From: Solobacterium sp.
Lineage (GTDB): Bacteria; Bacillota_I; Bacilli_A; Erysipelotrichales; Erysipelotrichaceae
Direction: 5' to 3'
NCBI GenBank assembly: GCA_016280695.1
Contig: JAEEHG010000258.1
Location: 1-12,210, forward strand
DNA length: 12,210 bases
Part shown: in pieces, positions 1 to 5,248 of the stretch
Numbering within the stretch: position 1 is the stretch's first letter
Layout of the letters: every line of letters begins with the position of its first letter
Made by a program: the position numbers and the translations under genes
Notes under the pieces: model-generated
Databases searched by the model: none
Seen by the model: only the letters and a program-made list of their open reading frames with translations
Told to the model about the DNA's origin: nothing

Positions 1-2
1 AA

Positions 3-374
3 AAAGAAATTACGGCCCAGGGCGGCAAGATTGTGGCCTACTATGACAGCAAGGGCCAGATCCGGGGCTATGCCTCGGTGCTGTTCGGCGGCAAGGAAGC
101 GACCGTGGAGGAATGTGTCTACCTCGACAGCATGTCGCTGATGAAACTGATCAATGCGGCCCTGCAGGAACGACCGGTTGTACACGTTATGGTGTCAGCC
201 GCGGAAAATCTCAACAAACTGATACCAAACGCGCAGCGGCGGGACTTCGGCAGTACGATGGCCCGGCTTAACAATCCGGAATTATTCTCCAGGCTGTTCG
301 GCACAGAAGTCCGTACAGTGGAAGAAGCGTTCGCACTCAGCAGCCGGCCGCTGAACCTGAACGAATTCGCTTAA
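3..374 (+). CDS. Probable GNAT/Eis-like N-acetyltransferase, C-terminal part (5' end cut by the window)
   Basis: The frame is open from base 3 to a TAA at 372-374, so about 123 C-terminal residues are visible and the true start lies upstream. A GTG at 33 is in frame, but it has no ribosome binding site and the coding pattern continues before it, so I do not take it as the start. The visible part shows a hydrophobic beta-strand pattern with a GYASVLF strand, an EECVYLD strand followed by a helix, and a late MARLNNPELFSRLF segment. This order resembles the C-terminal half of Eis-like GNAT proteins, which acetylate amino groups from acetyl-CoA. It is a family resemblance recognised by eye. The acetyl-CoA site would lie in the missing N-terminal part, so the substrate cannot be inferred. 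The next gene starts 11 bases after the stop, which suggests co-transcription. Confidence 0.5.
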   Translation, partial: KEITAQGGKIVAYYDSKGQIRGYASVLFGGKEATVEECVYLDSMSLMKLINAALQERPVVHVMVSAAENLNKLIPNAQRRDFGSTMARLNNPELFSRLFGTEVRTVEEAFALSSRPLNLNEFA

Positions 375-385
375 AGGAGGATAAA

Positions 386-1000
386 ATGGAATTCATTGAA
401 GCAGTCAGAAAAAGACGTACCGCAAGAACGTTTACCGGTGAACCGGTACCTGAGGAAGTGATCATGAAGATGCTGGAAGCAGGGCTTCTGGCACCGACCA
501 ATGACCATATGCGGAACTGGGAGTTCGTACTCCTGCATACCGCCGAAGAGAAAGAAACCGGACTGCAGGCTGTCAAGGCCTGGACCCTGGAACATGCCGG
601 CTTCCGGCGGGAAGTACCGGATGAAGCGGCGCAGGTCATGTATGACCATGCCCTGCCGCGGCAGTATACGATGCTTTATGATGCCGACTGGGTGATCCTG
701 CCGTTCTTCAAGTGTTCCGATCAGATCTTCCGGGAGGGGATCCTGAACCGGCTTAATCCGTTCGCGTCCATCTGGTGCGTGATTGAAAACATCCTGCTGG
801 CGGCTGCGGATGCCGGGCTCGGGTGTTCACTGCGCATCCCGGTCGGAGATGAGTGGCAGAAGACCGCGGCCCTGGTCAAGGCACCGGAAGGGTGGATCCT
901 GCCGTGCTATCTCGGCGTCGGCGTGCCGGACGGACAGCTGCAGGAAACTCAGCATATACGCTCCGCCGCAGAGAAAACACACCGCGGCACATGGCAGTAA
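386..1000 (+). CDS. Nitroreductase family protein (FMN-dependent NAD(P)H oxidoreductase)
   Basis: This 204-residue protein has the family's layout. A basic N-terminal stretch at residues 9-15 (RKRRTAR) normally contacts the FMN phosphate. An APTNDHMRNWEF segment at 36-47 matches the usual 'AP-S/T-x-x-N-x-Q-x-W' flavin and dimer region. A helix at about 127-147 (ASIWCVIENILLAAADAGLGC) matches the conserved second half. Members are cytoplasmic homodimers that reduce nitro compounds, quinones or flavins with NAD(P)H. The physiological substrate here is unknown. The ATG at 386 is supported by AAAGGAGG at 373-380, which overlaps the upstream stop codon and gives a 5-base spacer. The gene is therefore probably expressed from the same transcript as the acetyltransferase-like gene before it. 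No clear terminator follows, only a weak 6-bp hairpin at 1028-1046. Confidence 0.85.
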   Translation: MEFIEAVRKRRTARTFTGEPVPEEVIMKMLEAGLLAPTNDHMRNWEFVLLHTAEEKETGLQAVKAWTLEHAGFRREVPDEAAQVMYDHALPRQYTMLYDADWVILPFFKCSDQIFREGILNRLNPFASIWCVIENILLAAADAGLGCSLRIPVGDEWQKTAALVKAPEGWILPCYLGVGVPDGQLQETQHIRSAAEKTHRGTWQ

Positions 1001-1052
1001 ACCGTTCCGGCCGCGTCTGCAGAAAAAAAGCGGCATGAAACCGCTTACTGAT

Positions 1053-1081
1053 TTGACCCGGCTGAAACAGGTAACTATAAT
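1053..1081 (+). promoter_or_regulatory. Sigma-A-type promoter of gap
   Basis: A -35 box TTGACC (1053-1058) is followed after exactly 17 bases by a perfect -10 box TATAAT (1076-1081). Transcription would start near 1088, leaving a leader of about 33 bases with AAAGGAGG at 1103-1110 ahead of the gap ATG at 1121. The near-consensus boxes fit the high expression expected of a glycolytic gene. They also make gap independent of the upstream nitroreductase. Confidence 0.85.
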
Positions 1082-1120
1082 TCTATATGGATAAAAATAA
1101 AAAAAGGAGGAATTTTTATC

Positions 1121-2161
1121 ATGAGTGATGTAAGAGTAGCGATTAACGGCTTTGGCCGTATCGGCCGTCTGGCTTTCCGTCAGATGTTTGGTGCCGAGGG
1201 ATATGAAGTCGTCGCTATCAACGACCTGACAAAGCCTTCCATGCTGGCTCATCTGCTGAAGTATGATACAGCCCAGGGCGGTTATGCAGGACACATCGGA
1301 GACAATCTCCACACAGTTACAGCTGATGACGAAGCAGGCACAATTACTGTTGACGGCAAGACCCTGCAGATCTACAAGGAACCGGATGCGGCCAACCTGC
1401 CGTGGGGCGACCTGAAGATCGACGTTGTCCTGGAATGCACAGGCTTCTATACAAAGAAGGACAAGGCAGAGGCCCACATCAAGGCCGGTGCCCGCAAGGT
1501 TGTTATCTCCGCTCCGGCCGGCAATGACCTGCCGACCATTGTTTACAATGTCAACCATGAAACACTGAAGCCGGAAGACACAGTTATCTCTGCCGCTTCC
1601 TGCACAACCAACTGCCTGGCCCCGATGGCTGACGCGCTGAACAAGTACGCACCGATCCAGGGCGGCATCATGTGCACAGTTCATGCATATACAGGCGACC
1701 AGATGATTCTGGACGGCCCGCACCGCAAGGGTGACCTGCGCCGTGCAAGAGCAGGCGCTGCCAACATCGTTCCGAACAGCACAGGTGCTGCCAAGGCAAT
1801 CGGCCTGGTTATCCCGGAACTGAACGGCAAGCTGATCGGCGCTGCCCAGAGAGTCCCGGTTGCGACCGGTTCCACAACCCTGCTGACAGCTGTTGTCAAG
1901 GGCGACGACATCACAGTTGAAGGTGTCAACGCTGCCATGAAGGCCGCTTCCAATGAGTCCTTCGGCTACAACGAGGATCCGATTGTTTCCTCCGATGTCA
2001 TCGGCATGCGTTACGGCTCCCTGTTCGACGCTACCCAGACCCTGGTCACAAAGATCGCGGATGGTCTGTTCGAAGTCCAGGTTGTTTCCTGGTATGACAA
2101 CGAAAATTCTTACACATCCCAGATGGTAAGAACAATCAAGTACTTCTCCAACGTCAAGTAA
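1121..2161 (+). CDS. gap: Type I glyceraldehyde-3-phosphate dehydrogenase
   Basis: This cytoplasmic glycolytic enzyme converts glyceraldehyde 3-phosphate, phosphate and NAD+ to 1,3-bisphosphoglycerate. The 346-residue length is normal for the family. The N-terminal INGFGRIGR at 8-16 is the Rossmann dinucleotide loop. Asp35, after the second strand (AIND), favours NAD over NADP. The active site is SCTTNC with Cys161 as nucleophile, and His188 in TVHAYTGDQ is the base. The S-loop and C-terminal WYDNENSY motif are also intact. The ATG at 1121 has AAAGGAGG 10 bases upstream. The gene has its own promoter and terminator and is not next to pgk or tpi here. Arginine codons are almost all CGT, CGC or AGA, unlike the CGG-rich genes further right, which is consistent with selection for strong translation. 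Its last 74 bases have a degenerate second copy at 3206-3279. Confidence 0.98.
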   Translation: MSDVRVAINGFGRIGRLAFRQMFGAEGYEVVAINDLTKPSMLAHLLKYDTAQGGYAGHIGDNLHTVTADDEAGTITVDGKTLQIYKEPDAANLPWGDLKIDVVLECTGFYTKKDKAEAHIKAGARKVVISAPAGNDLPTIVYNVNHETLKPEDTVISAASCTTNCLAPMADALNKYAPIQGGIMCTVHAYTGDQMILDGPHRKGDLRRARAGAANIVPNSTGAAKAIGLVIPELNGKLIGAAQRVPVATGSTTLLTAVVKGDDITVEGVNAAMKAASNESFGYNEDPIVSSDVIGMRYGSLFDATQTLVTKIADGLFEVQVVSWYDNENSYTSQMVRTIKYFSNVK

Positions 2162-2188
2162 GAAGTATTCAGTAACAGAAAATATTGA

Positions 2189-2250
2189 TAAAGCCCCGCT
2201 GAAACAAACAGCATACTTCCCGGTATGTCCCTGGTTAAGGCGGGGCTTTA
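2189..2250 (+). terminator. Intrinsic terminator of gap with a nested hairpin
   Basis: An 11-bp stem pairs TAAAGCCCCGC (2189-2199) with GCGGGGCTTTA (2240-2250). The 40-base loop contains a second hairpin, CATAC (2212-2216) with GTATG (2223-2227). The stem starts 28 bases after the gap stop. The T-rich tail (TTTAATTA) is short, so termination may be imperfect, but the stem is strong and placed correctly. Confidence 0.75.
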
Positions 2251-2383
2251 ATTACGCATCCGGATACAATACCGATTACAGATGATTTTCGGGAGGGCGT
2301 TGAGTTTTTTCAGTGCCGCCCAGTTAAGCAGTCATAATGCGGGAATATAACAATGCTCTTTCAGGGCATATTGATCTTCTGCG
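2251..2383. other. Intergenic space between convergent terminators
   Basis: Nothing convincing is visible in these 133 bases. There is a short GGGCG...CGCCC pairing at 2295-2321 around a T6 run. No ribosome binding site and start pair supports a gene. Confidence 0.4.
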
Positions 2384-2425
2384 AAAAAAAAGCTGTACAG
2401 ATGTATTTCCGCACATCTATACAGC
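2384..2425 (-). terminator. Intrinsic terminator of the minus-strand lipoprotein gene
   Basis: On the minus strand a 13-position stem with one mismatch forms from 2413-2425 and 2392-2404 (GCTGTA and AGATGT arms) around an 8-base loop. It is followed by eight T residues, seen as A2384-A2391 on the plus strand. It begins 28 bases beyond the stop of the 2454-3128 gene. This is a textbook terminator and confirms that the minus-strand gene is a real transcription unit. Confidence 0.85.
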
Positions 2426-2453
2426 ATTTTCGCTGTGTCATGCCCGACAAAGC

Positions 2454-3128
2454 TCAGTTTGATCCGGTGACTTCCATTTTGCTGATCATACCGGCAATCA
2501 CTTCGTGGAACAGATCCCAGTCTTCTTCCGCGCTGCGGATTTCGATCAGGTACAGACAGTTTTTATCCGGAATGACGGTCCATGTATCGATAAAGTTTAT
2601 GTCCTCGGATTCCGTGATCCCGTAGGAGTAATATCTGCCGTCAATCGCTTCGATCTCTCCCGGAGGAGTCAGTGCCGCCACCAGACCTTTCTGATCATTC
2701 AGCATGGTTTCGGCCACTCCGCCCTCTGCCAGATCGTCGTGTTCACCGACCTGACCAACGATCATGCCCATATAGTCACAGGTAAGGAAGAACTGGTTCT
2801 CAGGAACGTCCGCCTCTTCATCTGTATGCATGCCCAGAGCTTTCGGTACATAGAATACCAGGTTGCCTTTCTGATACTTCTCCATATCGCTGAGCAGTTC
2901 TTCTGCTGTAAGTGTATAGGGATCAACAGTTGTTTCGGCTTCAGGTGCAGTGGTATTCTGTGCATCTTCGGTTTTTTCTGTTTCCGCTGTGACCGTCTCA
3001 GTGGCAGCTGTTTCCGCCGCGGCTGTCTCAGAGGCGGCTGTCCCTCCGGGAGCGGCATCTGAAGAAGCGGGTTGCCGGGAACACGCCGTCAGAAACAGAA
3101 GCAGGACAATGATCAGGTGTTTTTGCAT
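2454..3128 (-). CDS. Lipoprotein of unknown function with an Ala/Thr/Glu linker
   Basis: This 224-residue protein starts with a short charged head and hydrophobic segment ending in the lipobox LTAC (residues 13-16). It should be cleaved before Cys16 and lipid-anchored on the outer face of the membrane. Residues 17-72 are a low-complexity linker rich in Ala, Thr, Glu and Ser, probably unfolded. A globular domain follows at about 73-224. Its end, with YYSYGITESEDINFIDTWTV, CLYLIEI and a final amphipathic helix, recalls PsbP/DUF1795-like lipoprotein domains, but this is only an impression from the pattern. The start has GAGG (complement of 3137-3140) 8 bases upstream. It is convergent with gap, has its own terminator, and no partner gene lies on its strand. 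I saw no convincing promoter upstream of it. It lies between gap and the decayed copy of the gap 3' end. Confidence 0.85.
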   Translation of the reverse strand: MQKHLIIVLLLFLTACSRQPASSDAAPGGTAASETAAAETAATETVTAETEKTEDAQNTTAPEAETTVDPYTLTAEELLSDMEKYQKGNLVFYVPKALGMHTDEEADVPENQFFLTCDYMGMIVGQVGEHDDLAEGGVAETMLNDQKGLVAALTPPGEIEAIDGRYYSYGITESEDINFIDTWTVIPDKNCLYLIEIRSAEEDWDLFHEVIAGMISKMEVTGSN

Positions 3129-3205
3129 TTTATTGACCTCACATATAAAAGAATATCAACCCCAAAATACCACAGTATTCATGAATATCAAAGATTCAGA
3201 GGATC

Positions 3206-3279
3206 GTATGACAACGAAAAATCCTGCACATCCCGGAAGGCAGGAACAATAAAGTACTTCTCCATCGTCAAATAAGAAG
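3206..3279 (+). pseudogene. Relic of a second gap 3' end (C-terminal 23 codons plus stop)
   Basis: Bases 3206-3279 align without gaps to 2092-2165, the end of gap and four bases beyond its stop, with 64 of 74 identical by my hand count (about 86%). In the gap frame the relic reads YDNEKSCTSRK...GTIKYFSIVK and then TAA, against [11 protein letters not shown]...[10 protein letters not shown] and TAA in the intact gene. The conserved WYDNEN tryptophan is lost at the left boundary, and no gap similarity is visible upstream of it. There is no start codon or ribosome binding site that would express it as a gene. A terminator follows 21 bases after its stop, as expected for an old gene end. I infer a remnant of a displaced or duplicated gap gene. 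Confidence 0.8.
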
Positions 3280-3296
3280 GAAAGAAAAATCAGCAC

Positions 3297-3325
3297 AAAG
3301 CATATGCGCAGGCATCTGCTTTTTT
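3297..3325 (+). terminator. Intrinsic terminator behind the gap relic
   Basis: The arms AAAGCATATGC (3297-3307) and GCATCTGCTTT (3312-3322) form ten base pairs with one mismatch around the loop GCAG, and the T-run spans 3320-3325. No intact plus-strand gene ends just upstream; the nearest reading frame is the gap relic ending at 3275. The terminator may be inherited from the original gap gene. It also shields the next gene from read-through. Confidence 0.75.
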
Positions 3326-3342
3326 ACTGCAGGCAGGCATAA

Positions 3343-3356
3343 TGATAACGCTTACA
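3343..3356 (+). promoter_or_regulatory. cre-like operator (probable CcpA/LacI-family site)
   Basis: TGATAACGCTTACA is a near-palindrome that fits the Bacillota catabolite-response consensus TGWNANCGNTNWCA at every fixed position, and it is flanked by A and T (3342, 3357). It lies about 66 bases upstream of the -35 box of the binding-protein gene. An upstream placement is more typical of activation or modulation than of simple blocking of RNA polymerase. CcpA itself is not in the window, so the regulator is inferred from the motif. Confidence 0.6.
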
Positions 3357-3422
3357 TAATTTAATATTCATGATTATTAGTGAAAACATATGAAAGAAAA
3401 TGACAAATAATTGAAATAATAA

Positions 3423-3451
3423 TTGAAAATCTTTTTCACCTAACTTACAAT
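3423..3451 (+). promoter_or_regulatory. Sigma-A-type promoter of the substrate-binding protein gene
   Basis: The boxes TTGAAA (3423-3428) and TACAAT (3446-3451) are separated by 17 bases. The region upstream is very AT-rich and contains ATAATTGAAA twice (3407-3416 and 3419-3428), which could act as an UP element. A start near 3458 gives a leader of about 22 bases with GGAGGGG at 3465-3471. Confidence 0.8.
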
Positions 3452-3479
3452 CAGAAATATATCTGGAGGGGAAAGAAAT

Positions 3480-5129
3480 ATGAACAGAATCAAAAAGATG
3501 GCTGTGCTGGCATTGTCCCTTGGCATGCTGACAGCCTGCAGCGGTTCAGGTTCCGGTTCTGCAACAGCGGCGCCGGCAGATGATGCGGAGAAAAAGACAT
3601 CCGTGGTCATCGCCATCGATGCCGACCTGAATACGATGGATTACCAGTATGCAACTGACGGCAACTCGTTTATCATGCATACACTCTGCATCGCCGGTCT
3701 GACGGAACTTGACGCGGACGGCGTTGTCCAGCCTGACATGGCGGAAAGCTGGGATGTCTCTGATGACGGCCTGGAGTATACGTTCCACCTGAGAGACGGC
3801 GCCACTTGGTCCGATGGCACACCGGTTACGGCAGACGACTTCGTCTTTGCCTGGAGAAGACTGGTTGACCCGGCCCTGGCTTCCGAATACAACTTCCTGC
3901 TCGACACAGCCATGCACGTAGAAAATGCTGCTGATGTCATTACCGGTGCCCAGCCGCTCGAGGCTCTCGGCGTTGCTGCCCCGGATGAGAAGACATTCAC
4001 TGTCAAGCTCTCCTCACCGTGCGGCTTCTTCCTTGGCCTGTGCGCGTTCCCGAGCACCTTCCCGCTGAATCAGGCATTCTTTGAGGCCCAGGGTGACAAG
4101 TATGCCCAGAGCATTGAAAACCAGCTCTACAATGGACCGTTTGTCATGTCTGACCGCAAGGATGGCAGCATCTATACATTCACAAAGAACCCGAATTACT
4201 GGAATGCGGATTCCATTGATATGGAAAGCATTTCCTTCCAGCTGATTCAGGATACACAGTCTGCCATGATGAGCTATGAAAACGGCACACTGGACGTTGT
4301 CAAGCTCGTCAGCGAACAGGTTGAAGCCTATGCTGACCAGGATGGCTACACATCCAACCTGCAGGGTTACCTGTGGTACATTTCACCGAACTACACACAT
4401 GACTTCCTCAACAACGCTGACCTGCGTGAGGCAATCATGTTCGCGATTGACCGTGACACCATCTGCGACCTGGTTCTGAAAGACGGTTCCGTCGCAGCCC
4501 GCGGCATCATCCCGAGAGCCTTCGCAATCGGTCCGGACGGCAAGGATTACTGTGATACAACAGACGCCTTTGTCGGTTACGATCCGGAACGGGCAGCCGC
4601 AGCCTGGGCAAGAGCACAGGAAGCACTGGGTGATGAACTGACAGTTTCCCTGCTGTTTGAAGACAGCGAAGCATCCAAGGCAGTTGCCGAGAACCTGAAG
4701 TCCATGATCGAAGCAGCGTGCCCGGGTCTGACCATCAGCCTGGATCAGAAGCCGAAGAAGACACGTCTGGAACTGATGAGAAATCTGGATCCGTCCTTCG
4801 AGCTTGGTCTGACCAGATGGGGTCCTGACTACGCTGACCCGCAGACCTACATGGATCTGTTCAAGTCTGACGTTGCCGGTTACAACGGTTCCTTCAAGAA
4901 TGACGACTACAACGAGATCATGAACCGGGCAGAAAACGGTGCTGATGCCGCAGATCCGGAGGCCAGATGGCAGGATATGAAGGATGCTGAAAAGCTCCTG
5001 ATCGCGGATCTCTATGCAATGATCCCGGTCTACCAGAACGGCGGCGCCATGATGATCAACCCGGCTATCGATGGTATCGAATTCCATGCCGGTGCAGTCG
5101 ACAACTACAGACACATTCACAACAAATAA
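3480..5129 (+). CDS. ABC transporter substrate-binding lipoprotein, oligopeptide (SBP_bac_5/OppA) family
   Basis: This 549-residue extracytoplasmic lipoprotein has the signal MNRIKKMAVLALSLGMLTAC, with lipobox LTAC and lipidated Cys20, then a short Gly/Ser/Ala linker. Residues 72-127 carry the family signature: GLTELDADG, then PDMAESWDVSDDGLEYTFHLRDGATWSDGTPVTADDF and AWRRL. Later come the conserved NGPFVMS and NPNYW segments (about 219-240), LREAIMFAIDR and the C-terminal lobe. Length and order match OppA-type proteins, which bring oligopeptides to an OppBCDF-type transporter. No permease or ATPase gene is nearby, so it probably serves a transporter encoded elsewhere. It has its own promoter, a cre-like site and a terminator, and its codon use is like that of gap, which suggests strong expression. 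The ATG at 3480 has GGAGGGG 8 bases upstream. The ligand could be a peptide or another small solute. Confidence 0.92.
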   Translation: MNRIKKMAVLALSLGMLTACSGSGSGSATAAPADDAEKKTSVVIAIDADLNTMDYQYATDGNSFIMHTLCIAGLTELDADGVVQPDMAESWDVSDDGLEYTFHLRDGATWSDGTPVTADDFVFAWRRLVDPALASEYNFLLDTAMHVENAADVITGAQPLEALGVAAPDEKTFTVKLSSPCGFFLGLCAFPSTFPLNQAFFEAQGDKYAQSIENQLYNGPFVMSDRKDGSIYTFTKNPNYWNADSIDMESISFQLIQDTQSAMMSYENGTLDVVKLVSEQVEAYADQDGYTSNLQGYLWYISPNYTHDFLNNADLREAIMFAIDRDTICDLVLKDGSVAARGIIPRAFAIGPDGKDYCDTTDAFVGYDPERAAAAWARAQEALGDELTVSLLFEDSEASKAVAENLKSMIEAACPGLTISLDQKPKKTRLELMRNLDPSFELGLTRWGPDYADPQTYMDLFKSDVAGYNGSFKNDDYNEIMNRAENGADAADPEARWQDMKDAEKLLIADLYAMIPVYQNGGAMMINPAIDGIEFHAGAVDNYRHIHNK

Positions 5130-5140
5130 GGATTTACAAT

Positions 5141-5169
5141 GAACAGCCGCACATGCGGCTGTTCTTTTT
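5141..5169 (+). terminator. Intrinsic terminator of the substrate-binding protein gene
   Basis: A perfect 10-bp stem, GAACAGCCGC (5141-5150) with GCGGCTGTTC (5155-5164), has the tetraloop ACAT and is followed by five T residues. It starts 11 bases after the stop codon. Confidence 0.92.
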
Positions 5170-5193
5170 CGTTGTCCGGCGGAAGGGTGAAAG

Positions 5194-5222
5194 TTGAAGA
5201 GAAAGATGCTGGAACGTATAAT
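5194..5222 (+). promoter_or_regulatory. Sigma-A-type promoter of the HTH/RCC1 membrane protein gene, with a palindrome over the -10 box
   Basis: TTGAAG (5194-5199) and a perfect TATAAT (5217-5222) are 17 bases apart. The -10 box sits inside the inverted repeat CGTATA-A-TATACG (5215-5227), a plausible operator. AGGAG at 5237-5241 lies 7 bases before the ATG at 5249. Confidence 0.8.
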
Positions 5223-5248
5223 ATACGCGTAGAAACAGGAGTAACAGG

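Noticed and set aside
1028..1046. Possible terminator hairpin AAGCGG...CCGCTT after the nitroreductase gene
   Set aside because: The stem is only 6 bp with a 7-base loop, and no T-run follows on the plus strand. The A-run upstream would suit only the opposite direction, where no gene ends.
827..1723. Minus-strand open frame of 298 codons across the nitroreductase end and gap
   Set aside because: It covers the gap promoter and the catalytic half of a certain GAPDH gene, and its Cys-rich translation looks like no known family.
2295..2321. GGGCG...CGCCC pairing around a T6 run, considered as a small RNA or riboswitch element
   Set aside because: Five pairs over a 17-base loop is weak, no promoter is evident, and no known RNA family pattern is recognisable.
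2353..2625. Plus-strand 90-codon frame over the minus-strand terminator
   Set aside because: It runs through a clear terminator hairpin and the end of the lipoprotein gene, with no ribosome binding site and no recognisable product.
2505..3062. Plus-strand open frame of 185 codons opposite the lipoprotein gene
   Set aside because: The minus strand has a lipobox, ribosome binding site and strong terminator. The plus frame has none of these, and it becomes a Cys/Arg-rich reading of the linker.
3072..3275. Plus-strand 67-codon frame ending in the gap relic
   Set aside because: It keeps the gap frame at its end but starts inside the lipoprotein signal region without a ribosome binding site. It is better explained as a relic than as a small gene.
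4383..5120. Minus-strand open frame of 245 codons inside the binding-protein gene
   Set aside because: It is opposite well-conserved SBP_bac_5 sequence, has no promoter or terminator of its own, and has an implausible composition.
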